Assembly: GCA_034440615.1 (NCBI GenBank)
Contig: JAOTOM010003663.1
Location: 1-64,000 of the forward strand
Source of the DNA: Ashinkailepas kermadecensis
Lineage: Eukaryota; Arthropoda; Thecostraca; Neolepadidae
Reading direction: 5' to 3'
Length of the DNA stretch: 64,000 nucleotides
Part shown: positions 1-12,781 of the stretch, piece by piece
Layout of the letters: each line of letters opens with the position of its first letter
Numbering within the stretch: the first letter of the stretch is position 1
Notes under the pieces: generated by a model
The model's input: the letters and a program-made list of their open reading frames with translations, nothing else
The model's database searches: none
Told to the model about the DNA's origin: nothing
Translations under genes and position numbers: made by a program

Positions 1-1029
1 TACCTTCTTCAACAGACTGCTTTGGATATGGATGAGTTCCTGAAGTTTGGTCAGGGTTGGAGTTGGAGGTGGATGCAGCAACACTGTGAAGGACATAACA
101 TATGGTTCAAAAGACTTGTTTCCATTAACAATACAGGGGATGAAATAACATTTTCATTGACTTCTATGGGTTTCATTGGCTTCATTGACTTCTATGGTGT
201 CCTGAATAAGTAGGACAATCGAGATGGGTTTCTGTTATATACATTGTAGAAGCAATGTTATAATGTAGCTTTTATACCCCAGTGAGAATGGTATGGATTC
301 ACTCATAAGTGAATTTGCAAACATACTGATATATCAGTTAACAACAATGCAGGGAGCTATGTGATCAACATGGTCTGTGCCCTAAAGCCCAAATAACTAA
401 GTAACAATGCAGGGAATCTGCTGCATAACAGTTTGACCATAAATTAGCCATGATATATGGCATCATACTTCCCATGCTATTTATAATAGTGAGCTATATT
501 TTGTGTACAAACATCAGGACATTAGAAATGTTAATTAACGTTACACACATCAGTTCCTAACAAGTGTCAGCAATACATTTCCTTCATGTGCTTTAAACAT
601 GATTCAAGAAAGCACTGTCATCGATTTTAAACTTGCAAAAAGAGTGGGCCGCCTGGCATTTTGAGTGCTATTTGAGTGAATTTGCTGTCTTGTTAGTGAA
701 CTGACCACTTATTGAGATATAAGTACTTTAACTTTATCTGCTTCCATCATGAAAATTTGTCATTTTCCAATACATCAGAAATCATCAGAATAACTTCTTG
801 CCCACAAACCGGCGTATGCATTTCTATGAATTTCTCATATTTATTAACACAAATGATGTAGATCTGATCTGCAAATTTATAACTCAGAAAATGTTATCAG
901 CACAGGATTCCATTCCTTAAAATATAGTACTTTCAACATGTTATTGTTCTTTGTGAAGCAATAAGTGCAATGCTCTCATGCAGCATGCAGATGGAGGTTC
1001 ATCACGTGCACCAGGTAGCACAAAAAGAG
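1..1029. other. A/T-rich DNA, no gene seen
   Basis: Only short chance frames. A SINE-tail-like string (GCCCTAAAGCCCAAATAACTA) occurs near 381-401. Confidence 0.6.
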
Positions 1030-4000
1030 ATATTATTGCAGTCTAAGGTAACCACAAGACAGGTTTTACACCCATTTTACCTCCACGAATCATTCAAAGG
1101 AGCTAGGTTTTGCCTAGTTGCGTTAGGCTAGGCTTTTGTTGTAAGTTAGTACATAAAAGTCTTCAAAAACGGTTCAAGCTAGATTAGGTTATGTTAGACT
1201 TTTTAAGTTGAAAATGTTTGAGAACAAATTTTTTTTTGGGGGGGGGGAAATTGGGCATAAAAATAATCATTTCTTGCATGGGAGTCTAGGCTAGGTTAGG
1301 TTAGGTTATGTTACATGTTTTTTTATCTGAACATTATTTTTCAACCTATATTACTCAAATCCAAGCCCCCTTTTCCATGTTATTTTTCCTCACAATTGAA
1401 AAGTGTGCATCTGCAGAGGAAATGAGCGGTTACATCATGTTCAGCACATTAACAAACACTGCATTAAAAAAATACATTCAAAGAAGTCAGAGAGTACCAT
1501 GAGCTGAAAAAATTACCCCAAAAGCCAGGCATTATCACAGTTTAAGGTAACCACAAGACAAGTTTTACACACATTTTACCTCCATGAAGCATACAAAGGG
1601 GCTAGGTTTGTCAGGTTAGGTTAGGCTTTTGTTGTAAGTTATAAAAAGAATCATTTGTTGGTAAATAATTTTTGTTAATTATTTTTCTACAAAAAAATAA
1701 TAAACGGTTCAGGCTTAGGTTAGGTTTTATAAGTTGAAAATATTTGAGAAAATGCCTCGAAAATTTAAATTAAAAACAATTAATTTCTTGTATGGGAAGT
1801 TGAACTATGTTAGGTAAGGTTATCATACATCTTGAACATTACTTGCGTGCTATATTTCCTTATTCCACACCCTTTTTTGGTGTTATTTTTTACTCCCAAT
1901 TGAAAGGCATGCATTTGCGGAAGAAAGGACGTTAAATTTGTGCTTTTATGTGTTTTATTAATATTTGTTTATTTAAATTTCCAATGCAATGTTTATGAAT
2001 GTCACTAAGCTGATGGCACTACTCGGTTTCTGTCCAAATGCTTGTGGTTATGAGCAGGTTGTGAGCAAAATAACAATAAAAATGGGATTGGAGTTTGTAA
2101 CATAGCAATTAAAAGAAATACATTACAAATTCAACACAACCTAACGTAACCTAGCATAACCTGACCTTGGAGAAAACAACTACAAAAACAAGATTGGAAA
2201 AATATATAGCAATTTATTTTCTTGAAATTTTGCAAATGAAAAAACCTAACCCAACCTAATCTAACCAGAATTATTGTGCTTTAAGGTGGTAACTAGGCAA
2301 GTTATTACACATTTGCCTCCATAAAGCGAACAAATGGGCTATGTTTGGTGATGTTAGATTAGTTTAAGTGTTTAAGTTCGATATTTTTGGCAAAAATTGT
2401 TCCAAAATTTGAAAGAAATCGATCTTTTTTCTTTAAAAGCAGCTTATGTTAGATTAAGTTAAGTTGGGTTACATTTTTTTATTGTAAAAAAATACATTGC
2501 TTGAAATTTTTACAACTTGATGTTTTGGTTTTGTTTTTCTCCAAGGGGAGGTTAAGCTAGGTTAGGTTAGGTAATGTTGCATTTTTTTATTTAAAAAAAA
2601 ACATACTTTACCCTATGTCACCCAATTCAAAACTTTTTGTTGGTGTTATTTTGCTCACAACCTGAAATGTAGGCATTTGTATAGAAAATGATTGGTCCCA
2701 TCATCTGAGTCACATTCATAAACATTGCATTGAAATGATACATTCCACGAATTCATAAAACACCTTAAAACACAAATTTACCAAAATGAGCAGTAACATC
2801 ATGTTCATCACATTCCTAAACATTGCATGGAAAAAACATTAATCAGAAATTACCTTAAGCTGTAAATTTACCAAAAGATGTGCCAACCCCTGGACGGAAA
2901 TGCAACACTAGGTGCCGCAATCCTGGGCAGAAAGGGCACTAAGAGCAGTGGAATGAAAATATTAATATAAGTAAACTAAAAACAGCTCTTCTTGACGACA
3001 AACGTGGTAGTTATGTGATATTAACATGGAAACCCTGAGCACAAATCAGAAAAAAGCATGGACTGGACTTTTTCAAGCTTACCTGCCAACTTCTTCAACT
3101 ACTGTTGCTTTGGGAATTAAATATCAGCAAGCTATTTATTCACTATTTAAAATCACACCAATCCGCAGATACATCAGAATGTGCGAAGTACAAAAAACGA
3201 ATCAGTACGACGTCACATGAGATTGGCATCCGGATTAAACACTGCGCGCAATTGCACCACAAATGTCTTACCTCAGTCACATTTGTCACCGAAACCTCAA
3301 ATTTAGACATTAGGCGCTGGAATTTCTGTAACTGGATTTTTTCCTTTGGATGTTCTGAGGAACGCCCATCACGATTTGTGACATTTAATACGCGCTAGTG
3401 TCTATCGATACAAATCGACACCCCTGCTTTGGAGAAAAAAATAGAAACAAAAATTAAGCAATATATATTCTGAAAATGTTTTAAATTGAACAACCGAACC
3501 CAACTTACCCGAACCTAATTTCAGCTGCTTTTGAAGGCAAATTTCCGATTTTATTTTATTTTTGAAAATGATTGAACAATTTTTCCAAGGTAAACAACTA
3601 GACTAGCCTAACCTAGGCCTAAGCCAAATCGGTATTATTGTGCTTTAAGGTGGTAAAAAGACAAGTTTGTACACACATTTGCCTCCATATAGCAAGCAAA
3701 TGGGTTTGGTTTGGTTAAGTTAGGTTAGTTTAGGTTTTTCAAGTTGGAAAACTTTAAAAAAAATTCCAAAAAAGTTTCCCCCAAAAATTGCAAAACATTT
3801 GGTAACCTTGCGGTCTAAGGTGTTCTTTTTTTCCTTTAAAACAAACAAAAATTTGCAGAATACCATGTTTATGAAGGTGACTAAGATGATTGGACCCACT
3901 TATTTTCTGTGTTTACTTTTCAGGTTGTGAGCAAAATAATGCCAAAAAGGCTTTGATTTCGGGAACATAGCATAAACATAAATGTTTTTTTTTAGTGCAA

Positions 4001-4200
4001 CAAAACCTAACCTAGCCTACCATAACCTATCTTTTGAGAACAAAAAATTAAACTAAATAAAATGGCACTTAATTTATTTTCTGAAAATTCTCAACCTTAA
4101 ACAAGAAACCTAACCGAGCCTAACCTAACCTAAGCTGATTTTGAATAAAAAATTATATTTTTTTTGTGAACATGGTTGTAAATTTTTTCGGAAACTTTGG
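1030..4200. repeat. AGGTTAGG-rich dispersed repeat cluster
   Basis: A block of the form CTTTAAGGTAACCACAAGAC, ACACATTTTACCTCCA, AAAGGGGCTAGG followed by GTTAGGTTAGG recurs near 1040, 1530, 2280 and 3640, and again at 4200 and 18205. Complementary CCTAACC runs occur at 2140, 2250, 4010 and 4105. No gene is seen here. Confidence 0.8.
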
Positions 4201-4299
4201 GGTATTATTGTGCTTTAAGGTGGGAACAAGAAAAGTTGTATGGGCGCTGTATGACCAACGCAGTCAATGCGGCCGTAAACCCAAATAACCAACCAACCA

Positions 4300-4626
4300 A
4301 CCCAGAAAGATGTAAGTTGTACTTCCACAGTGGAGGGAATTCCAGCTATTTTGTTTGTTTTTGCACACAATTTTACATTTTTCAGCAAAAGGTGGAGAGT
4401 CAGTCCACTATCTAATCCAAATCTGTTTCTATTCAGTACAAAATGTGCTGGTTAACATCAATATTTCTACTTAGCATGGGGTTTTTCATTTTTTCCCTTT
4501 AGCTTTCTTATCAGCATAAAATAGCATAGGTTATTGGGGGGGGCCCAAATGAACATGGGGGGGGGGACAATATCAACATTGGTGGGGCCATAGCCCCCAC
4601 AAAAGGATACAAATCGACGCCCCTGC
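4300..4626 (+). repeat. Dispersed repeat ending CGACGCCCCTG, copy A
   Basis: It shares TTCCACAGTGGAGG, GTCAGTCCACTATCTAA, AATGTGCTGGTTAACATCAA and the end GGATACAAATCGACGCCCCTG with copies at 4715-5152 and 6541-12780 (split). The end looks like a hAT-type TIR (CAGGGGCGTCG). Confidence 0.85.
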
Positions 4627-4714
4627 ATACATGCATGATTTTGCACTTATCAAAATTTAATTTCACCTGCCATTTTTGGACCACTTCACAAGCTCTTCTA
4701 AGTATTTCTGTAGC

Positions 4715-5152
4715 GTGTACCTAGGTGCCTAGGTACCAGGTAAATATCAAGCTGATAGTGTGATGAGTGGGCTGTTGAGGTTAATTATAGTTTGTATATC
4801 CACACTCTCAATGATAACTGATTGTTGTTCACGGGACTGGAGTGTATGCAAGTTTGACAATGACAATTGGTTTTTGTGCACACCATTTTGAATTTTGTAG
4901 CAAAAGGTGGAGAGTCAGTCCACTATCTAACCCAAATCTGTTTTTTTCATTACAAAATGTGCTGGTTAACATCAACTACATTTTCTATGTACCTAGCATG
5001 GTGTTTTCCTTCTTTTTTCCTTCAACATTTTTATCAGCATAAAAATAGCATATGTTATTGGGGAGGCCCAAATCAACATTGGGAGGGGGGGCCAAGATCA
5101 ACATTGGTGGGGCCCTGGCCCCCACAAAGGATACAAATCGACGCCCCTGCCA
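4715..5152 (+). repeat. Dispersed repeat, copy B
   Basis: It starts near TACCTAGGTGCCTAGG and ends at CGACGCCCCTGC. Compared with the split copy it lacks about 250 bp in the middle. The hAT element at 5161 inserted a few bases past its end. Confidence 0.85.
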
Positions 5153-5160
5153 TCTAGACA

Positions 5161-5941
5161 CAGGGGCGGATCCAGCCAGCAAATGAAGAGGGGGCCAAAT
5201 CGATGACGAGTCCGGGGACCGGGAAAGGGGGTCGTGTTGCGAATGGGCGACAAGGAGGCACTTTTCACTAAAAACAAACGACCTAATTACCTGTAATGGC
5301 CTGGCAGACTTCAGTGGCCGCATCAGACCGGGAGTGATCTGCAACGACTTTTTGATGTCCGCTTTTGAAATGTTCAGAACTTCTCTTCATGTTTTAAATT
5401 AGAGATCACCCTGCTGGACAGTGGCAGAATGGATTGAGTTAAACGATCTACAAAGCAATACATTGCCAATGCAATATAATTGGTAAAAATTATTCATTTT
5501 TGGGATCCGGACCCACCAACGAAAATAATGGTTGCCCCCCTGCAGACTGCCATTAATTTTAACTTTGGAATATTAGGGATGCAGTGCAAATATTGTGGAT
5601 GCAACTGTATTCCCAAAAAGAATAGAAAGTTACACCTATGATGTCACGTGCGGTGATCACCCAACTTCTTTCTTTTAGTAGCCTTGGATCACATCACCCC
5701 TTGCTCCCTCTATTGTTGTTCGAGCGAATAAATGCAACTACTTCCACAAGATTTTTAGCAAAAAGTGCAAATTGTTTCCCATCTGAGATGGTCTGAGGTC
5801 CAATATTCCTAGAAATTGGCCTATTTATCAAATCAGACAAATACAAAAGGTGGGGCCAAAAGGTATGTTGGCCCCCCCCCCCTTTCGCGACGAAAGGGGG
5901 GGCCATGGCCACGTTGCCCCCCCCCCCTGGATCCGCCCCTG
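5161..5941. mobile_element. Non-autonomous hAT-type DNA element
   Basis: 781 bp with terminal inverted repeats CAGGGGCGGATCCAG and CTGGATCCGCCCCTG, flanked by the 8-bp target duplication TCTAGACA (5153-5160 and 5942-5949). TIR sequence and 8-bp duplication fit the hAT superfamily. No transposase is seen inside. Confidence 0.93.
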
Positions 5942-6540
5942 TCTAGACATTAGGGGGATGTCCCCATCCTAGCCCCGCCTTCAGCGCCTAAAATAACACG
6001 CAAACTATAACGTAAAATTCCTTTTACGTAAACGTCCACATGCCTGCATCTTGATCGCAAACACCCGCTTTTATAGTCAGACATGTAACGTACTCGCTTT
6101 AAAGGTGGCGCAAATGACCTCTGTGGTCCGGTACGCCTAAAAAAATAACTCCCCCACCCATGTGCAGTGAAATTGAAACTTGCCTGATGCTTCCAATTCT
6201 GCAATATACGAATAAAAAACTGTGACGTCATCAAGGTTTGAATGCGAACTTTGGTGTACCTTTTAAAATAATGGTATTTTTGCGGCGTTTAATAATGGTG
6301 TTTTTGCGGCGTACGAGACATTGGTCTTGTCAAGGCTATTTCTTGTATAGCATTGGTCTTGTATGACTGTTAGGTTTGCTTAAAAGTCATGTGAGCCACA
6401 GCTTTCTTTTTTATTCTTTTAGGAATACCAATTATAATGCAGTGGCCATGCAGCTTCTTGCTGACTTTTCTGTCATGGTATCATAAGCTGGCAGATTTGC
6501 CCACACATGGCTCTCGTTTTTCCCCATATCAATATTTAAT

Positions 6541-6746
6541 GCATGCATTGTCATTGGGCATGTGGGTAGGTACCTAGGTAAATATCAAGCTGATGGTGTG
6601 ATAGGTGGGCTGCTGAAGATAATTATAGTTTGCATATCCACAATCTCTGATGATTGTCATTGTGTTCACTGGACAATGCAAGTTTGACAATGACTGGAAA
6701 TTAAGAATGGATTTTTTCCTGTTTAAGCTCATATACATGTGGTTTT
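6541..6746 (+). repeat. Dispersed repeat, copy C, left part
   Basis: Matches the start of copy B (AAATATCAAGCTGATGGTGTG, GTTTGACAATGAC). Cut off by the retrotransposon. Confidence 0.8.
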
Positions 6747-6874
6747 TAGATAAACCCGTGGGTCATTTGGTGCATCTTCTATTGAATACCAATGACCACG
6801 CACATCTGAAACAAACATATATGACACATATCAATACAAAGCTATCACTCAGCAATTAGTGAATTCAGCGCAGT
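6747..6874 (-). repeat. LTR at the 3' end of the retrotransposon
   Basis: 128 bp, no mismatch to the copy at 12203-12330. On the minus strand it begins ACTGCGCTGAATTC and ends near GGGTTTATCTA. Confidence 0.88.
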
Positions 6875-7359
6875 ACTCTATCCCCCCTCCAAGACTTTGA
6901 GGTCTCGAGGGGACCAAAGTCTGAAACACTAGCAGATCAGATGTAAACACATGTGGGCAACAGGTTGGGCAAACTGATGTCACATCATCCATCCGCATCC
7001 AAATGGATGTGCACAGGGCCCTGCAGCAGAGCAAACAAACCATCGTTCAACAAGAAGTTCAAACAAACGCCACATATCACTTGCCATATTCCTCACTGGG
7101 AATCCGCAAACATACACCTGCACGAGCCAAAAAACATCGAATTTCTCAGGTACACCGGCAGGAGCGCAATCAGTATTCCAAGTAATCACTCAAGTAACGA
7201 GGTTTTCTCGACTGCCGTGTGCTGCGGCGGGGGTTGGTGCAGCGAGCACAGGCTCGGGGTACTGAGTTTCGTTGGATGATTCAGTCGGTGGTGACTGCAC
7301 ACAGGGAGGTGTGTGGAGTGGGCTGAGGTGGGGTACTTGCGTTATCCCGGGAACGAATG

Positions 7360-10300
7360 TCACGAGTGTCGTTCGTCGGTGGTACCCTCGGTGGTCGTTC
7401 GTCGGTGGCCGTAGGTTTGGGGGGGTCCCGAGAGTGGTATGGTTGCGGTATCGCCCTGTGTGGCGGGTACTATGGTGTGAGAGGGTGGCGCATGAGTATC
7501 ACTGCCACGTGTATGCTCACTGTAACGATCCAGAGCTGGGTATGTGGGAGTATCGTGAACAGGTACAGGGGCGCGTGCTTCCAGGCGAGACAATGTACCG
7601 GGTGTGAATGAGATAGGAGGGCGTGGCATGAACGGAGTGTACGAGCGCAAGTGCTTGCGGTTTCGCAGTGTCACACGTCCGGAACCGTCTACCCTCACCA
7701 CGTACTGGTCAAACTGTCGCACTTCAATGACGATGCCAGTTGTATCCCATTTAGTGGGATGAGGGCCGATTAGGTTCTGCAGGCGTACACAGTCCCTGAC
7801 TTTGAGGGGAGGCAGTATCCGAGTGTGCTCAGAGAGGCGCTCGTGGGTTCGCATATGACGGTTTCGCAATGCCTCTTCACGGTTGACCAGTGTTTCCTTC
7901 CACGTGCTGTGGGGTTGGTACTTGCCAGGGTGTATGGGGATAAAGTCCCGGATTGGCCTGCCGAAGATCACCTGTGCTGGTGACAGGCGGGTGTCACGAT
8001 CCGGGGTGTTCCGGTACTGTAGTATCGCGCGCTGGAAGTGGTCAGTGTTCAGCCCACCTCCTTAAAGTGTGTTGTCAGTTATCAGACGCTTGACTGAATT
8101 GACAGCAGTTTCTGCACGACAGTTTCCATGTGGAAATGCAACAGACGACATGCGATGCCTCACGCCCCAGTTACGCAGGAAGTTCTGGGTGGCAGTAGCG
8201 GTGAATTCCGGCCCACCGTCAGATGTGAGCTCGTCGCTAATGCCGAATGTGACGAATAATCGCCGCAAAGCGGCAATAAGACCGTGTGCGCCATTGGAGG
8301 ATTCTTCGACTATTGGCCAGTTACTGTACCGATCCACTGCGACCAGGTAGTGGCGACCCCGGTAGGTGAAGTAGTCTGCACAGATAGCTTGGAAGGGGTA
8401 TGCTGGCATAATGGGTGGCGTCGGTGGAGCACTTGGCTGGGAAGGAGTCATCCGGTTGCAAGCTGCACACCTGGCGCGTGTCTCTTCGATGGCCTGAGTC
8501 ATGCCCGGCCAGAAGAAGGAGCTCGCAGCTCTTGAATCCATCATAGACACCCCTTGGTGGGCAGAGTGTAGTATGTGCAGTAGGCGCTCGCGAAGGGCTG
8601 GTGGCACAACGACGCGGTCTGTATAGAGGATGACCCCATCATATTCGCTGAGCTGATCGCGAAATCTGTAGTAGGGTCGTATGGAGGGTGGCATGTGGGC
8701 CGCGGACTCAGGAAAGCCGCTGTGAATGACTTCGGCGAGCCTGAGCATGTCATGATCACTTGAGGTCGCTGTTCGGACATCATCCCAAGTGATGGACTTG
8801 ATGAGCTCCGCTGAGGAGGAAGCGCACATTGGAGAGCAGGGCTGTACGCCGACGTCGGAGCTAGTCTCGCGGACCGCAGCAAGGCAATCGAAGTCGAATA
8901 CGGTAGGTGTGCCTTCAGGAGGCGTGATGACTGCTGATACAGTGTCGTCGGGAAGATCAGGTGGCTCTGGCGCACCAACCGGGTGTCGGGAGAGTGCATC
9001 GGCAGCAGCGTTGCGTGTCCCGGGGATATGGACGACGCGAAATTTGAAGCGCAGGCTTTTCTCTTTGATGTTGCAGAGCCGTGGATTTGGGATCTCGTCA
9101 AGTGAGCGGTCCCCGAACACCTTGACAAGGGGTCGATGATCCACTGCTACAAGTAGGTCCGAGCAACCGAGGGTAAAGTGGCGGGCCTTCTGGAGAGCAT
9201 CCACAACAGCCAGAGCCTCCCCCTCCACTGGGGCGTAGCGTGCCTCGGCACCGTGGGTAAAACGGCTGCCCACCAGCACGACGCGCCATCCGGTCTTGCA
9301 ACAGAAGGGTCGGGTACCAGAGCACAGGCAGTGTTTCTGGAGCAACCAGTACCCGAGGCCGTCCTTTGACCAGTCGGTTGCGAGGCAGGTCGGGCGGGTC
9401 TTATCGAAGATTTCCACGCCCTGCTGTATCTGCTTGACAATGAAGTCTTTAGATTGTTGGAAGAGCTGGTCCAGTTCTGCAGTCCACACGAAGGGTTGAC
9501 CAGGCTTGAGGAGGTCACGGTATGGTTGCATGTGGTCCGCCGAGGCGAATGCGTATGCAACTTGATTGATGAGCCCAAACCAGCTTCGCACATCCGTCAG
9601 GTTCCGAGGTGTTGGGAAGTCATCAATAGACTTCAAGATTCTTGGACATGGACGTACTGAAGAGGGTGTGATCTCGAAGCCAGCAAACTCAACCACATCC
9701 TTCGCAAAGGAGAACTTGGTTGGGTTCAGGATGATGCCATGGCGGCCGCACCGATCGAGCCATTCGACTGTCTGATGGAATGCCTCCTCGATGTCCGATG
9801 ACCAGAGGAGAGTGTCGTCCACGCACTTGGTTTTCTGTGGGATGTCGGCAACGATGGTGTCGAACCGCCGGCTGTAGCCGTCGCCTGATGACACGTATCC
9901 CTGTGGAGCGACACGGTAGCGGTAACGTCCCCAGGGGGTGATGAAAGTAGTGTAGTGGCGATCGGCGGGATGGAGGGGCACGGCGTGATACCCATTCCAA
10001 GCATCAGTGACAGTCTTTTTAGTACCGCGGGGCACTGCACGAGCTTGGTGAAATGGTGACTGGGTGTGATGAGTCTGTCTGGGTGCATGTCTGTTCAGAG
10101 CTTGAAGGTCAACAGTGCGCCTGGGCTTACCATTCTTCTTGGCAGTGATCACCATACGGTGACACCATGTAACTGGTGTGTTGGGTGGGACTTCTTCGAT
10201 GACACCCATCCGACAGTCTTGGTCGAGGCCAGCCTTCACGTCTTCCTGCCAGTGAATTGGTACAGGAATTGGCTTATGGTGGGCAACTGGTGGAGCATTG

Positions 10301-12168
10301 GGGTCCACCATGAGATGCAATGGTGGGCCCTCCATGGCCGGCAGGAGTTGGTGGTTACACGTGTTGAAAGTACTAGAGGCGTAGTATGTCAACAACCATC
10401 CCTCGATCTTGTCTCTGTTTGCATCAGTCGGAGGGTATGGTGACGCAGTTGGTGGTGGTGGCGGGTGCTGGCGTCGAGGGCAATCGCAGGCAGCTGTGAT
10501 GCATGACTCAGACACAACGGCGCTGCCACCGTGAGGTGTGGAGGCGACAGCCGAAGCAGTGTTGCCCGGTGGGTGTGTACTGATCTTGGGGAAGTCAGTG
10601 GAGATCATGCCGAGTACTTCGCAAGCTCCCCGTGATAGAAAGAACTTGTCGATTGCATCCGTGAAGTACACAATCTGTCTTGTCTCAGCGCCACCTGGCT
10701 CCCGTGTGGCTGAGATACGAAGTAGGATGGCACCGATGATGCTGATAGCTGCATTGTTGACTGCTGTCATCTGCAGCTTAATGGGTGAGAGGTGCCGTGT
10801 GTTCAGGCCGAGGTGTCGCAGCAGATTAGTCCCTGCTAAGCAGGATTGGCATCCAGTGTCAGCTATAGCATGAAAGAGTGGTGCTGTCGTAGGACGCCTG
10901 AGGGGAGTTTCTAGACCTAGAGCTCGTGTGTCGCATGGATAGTGTGACACAAAGATTGGGGTGGTTGGCTGCGGTGCAGATGGTCGTTTCTCCCATGTGT
11001 CCTGTAAAGAGTCATAGACATGGTGATCCAGAATGATCTCACCAGACACCGTATGCTGCTGGAAGTCAGCAACTCCAACACTACACAGTGAGTCAAACAC
11101 CATTTGAGGGTCAGGTTCCCCAACTTCAGCGACAGAAGTCGAAGAAACCGCCGAATTGGTAGGGTGGGCTGTGGATGAAACACCATTAGTGTCACGTCGG
11201 CGGAACCGACTAGACCGGCACATGATTTCGACGTGATGAAGCTTGCTGCACCTTTTACACATGTGACCATACGCACTACAGTTAGCAATCCTTTCTTCTC
11301 TGTCTTTACCATGCCCATGTTTTCCACAGTAGCCACATGGCGTGGCCTGCTGCTGATGAGCTACATGAGTAGGGGTTGACCGCTGCGACCGTTGTTGCTT
11401 TCGGAAGCTGCTGATTCCAGCTGCATTTAATGGTGCAGTGGTCGTGCTTGGCACAGTGGCAAGACGCTGTACTGACAGCTTCCCACCTTCACGGGCTTCT
11501 ATGTACCGCAATGTCTCATCCAGGGTAGCCGTCTCATCCTTCTCTGATAGCAGGGAGAGTTTGATCTCTGGGTCATAAACGCCACGGATTAGGGCGTCGC
11601 GGACCATTACGTGACTGTAGTCGACCTCTGTAGTAGGTTCACAGTTACACTGCAGCTTGTATTTGCATGTGCTTGCTATGCCCTTTAGTCTAGCACAGAA
11701 GGTTCGGACCGGTTCATCACGATCCTGTCTGGTACTGTGGAGTTCATCACGGGCTACAAGCACATTCTCGGCACGCACTGCCAAAGACTTTATGTGTGCC
11801 AGTGTGCTGACTTCATCATGTGTGGTGAGGTCACCGAATGATCGAACCAAATCACGTCGAAGTGGCTCCTCACAGCAGTCTAACAACTGGTATATGGCGT
11901 CCGCGCCTGAGATGTGTGTGGCTGACTTGTATATGGACCATCGTTGAATGAAGTATGTCCATTCTTCTTCAGTGCCCCCAGCAGCAACGGATGGGCGCTT
12001 GACCTTCTCCACCTGGGCCACTGGAGCAGTGCTGCCAGGACGTGTGGTGGGATGATCAGACCTCTCGTGCATCTGCAGGAGCGTAACCAGCAGGGACTTG
12101 TCTCCCTCGCTGGAGCTCCACTGACAGCCAGTGTAGGGGCATCTGACTGGCGCTGGGGCAGTAGCCAT
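7360..12168 (-). pseudogene. Retrotransposon Gag-Pol polyprotein with one in-frame stop
   Basis: The first 1368 codons (12168-8065) are open. In order they show an N-terminal C2H2-like finger (CPYTGC...HERSDH), a capsid-like region, a cysteine-histidine knuckle (about residue 277 on), an aspartic protease (ADTG), reverse transcriptase with CVDD in place of YVDD, RNase H (TDWSKDG), an integrase zinc domain (H, H, CAAC) and an integrase core with its D, D, E residues. The order protease-RT-RNase H-integrase defines the Ty3/gypsy type. A TAA at 8062-8064 falls near the end of the integrase; the same frame stays open beyond it to 7360 and encodes the integrase C-terminal region and a Pro/Thr-rich tail. 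No frameshift is needed. It could be one mutation or a readthrough stop. Confidence 0.93.
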
Positions 12169-12202
12169 TGTAGGAGTGGTCCGTCACAGGATGGCGTGGT
12201 CA

Positions 12203-12330
12203 TAGATAAACCCGTGGGTCATTTGGTGCATCTTCTATTGAATACCAATGACCACGCACATCTGAAACAAACATATATGACACATATCAATACAAAGCTA
12301 TCACTCAGCAATTAGTGAATTCAGCGCAGT
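12203..12330 (-). repeat. LTR at the 5' end of the retrotransposon
   Basis: 128 bp, identical to 6747-6874. The Gag start codon lies only about 35 bp inside it, so there is almost no leader. Confidence 0.88.
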
Positions 12331-12780
12331 TCTCTAGTTTTGCCATTGGTGGCGTGTACAAACATCAGTATGACAATCCAATTGTTGTTTTGTGGCTTAC
12401 CATTTTTTAAAAAGACAATCTGGTTTAAAATGCATCATCATCGAATCTTAACATTGTATGCTGTAAGTTTTCCTTCCACAGTGGAGGAAAATCTAGCTAT
12501 TTTATTTTTTTGCACATAATTTTGAATTGTGTAGCAAAAGTTGGATACTCAGTCCACTATCTAATCCAAATCTTTTCTTTTTCAGTCCAAAATGTGCTGG
12601 TTAACATCAACTAAGTTTTCTATGTACCTAACACAGTGTTTTTCTTCTTTTTTTTCCTTTAGCTTTTTATCAGCATAAAATAGCATGGGTTATTGGGGGG
12701 GCCCAAATCAACATGGGGGGGCCAAGATCAGCATTGGGGGGCCATGGCCCCCGCAAAAGGATACAAATCGACGCCCCTGC
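12331..12780 (+). repeat. Dispersed repeat, copy C, right part
   Basis: Matches the rest of copies A and B and ends in GGATACAAATCGACGCCCCTG. With 6541-6746 it makes one full copy interrupted by the retrotransposon. Confidence 0.82.
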
Positions 12781-12781
12781 T

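Larger units (their letters stand above)
6747..12330 (-). mobile_element. Ty3/gypsy-like LTR retrotransposon, minus strand
   Basis: The element is 5584 bp, bounded by identical 128-bp direct repeats (6747-6874 and 12203-12330), short for LTRs. A purine-rich tract (on the minus strand GGAGGGGGGATAG, about 6878-6891) sits beside the repeat at the 3' end, as expected for the plus-strand primer of the element. I could not find a clear primer-binding site, canonical TG...CA ends or a target duplication. Identical repeats suggest a recent insertion, although the polyprotein has a stop. It interrupts an older repeat (6541-6746 and 12331-12780). Confidence 0.92.

Noticed and set aside
1250..1320. True telomere repeat at the left end
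   Set aside because: GGTTAGGTTAGG runs are short, mixed with other sequence, and occur in both orientations.
8069..12315. Many frames of 60-200 codons inside the retrotransposon
   Set aside because: Shadows of the Gag-Pol frame.
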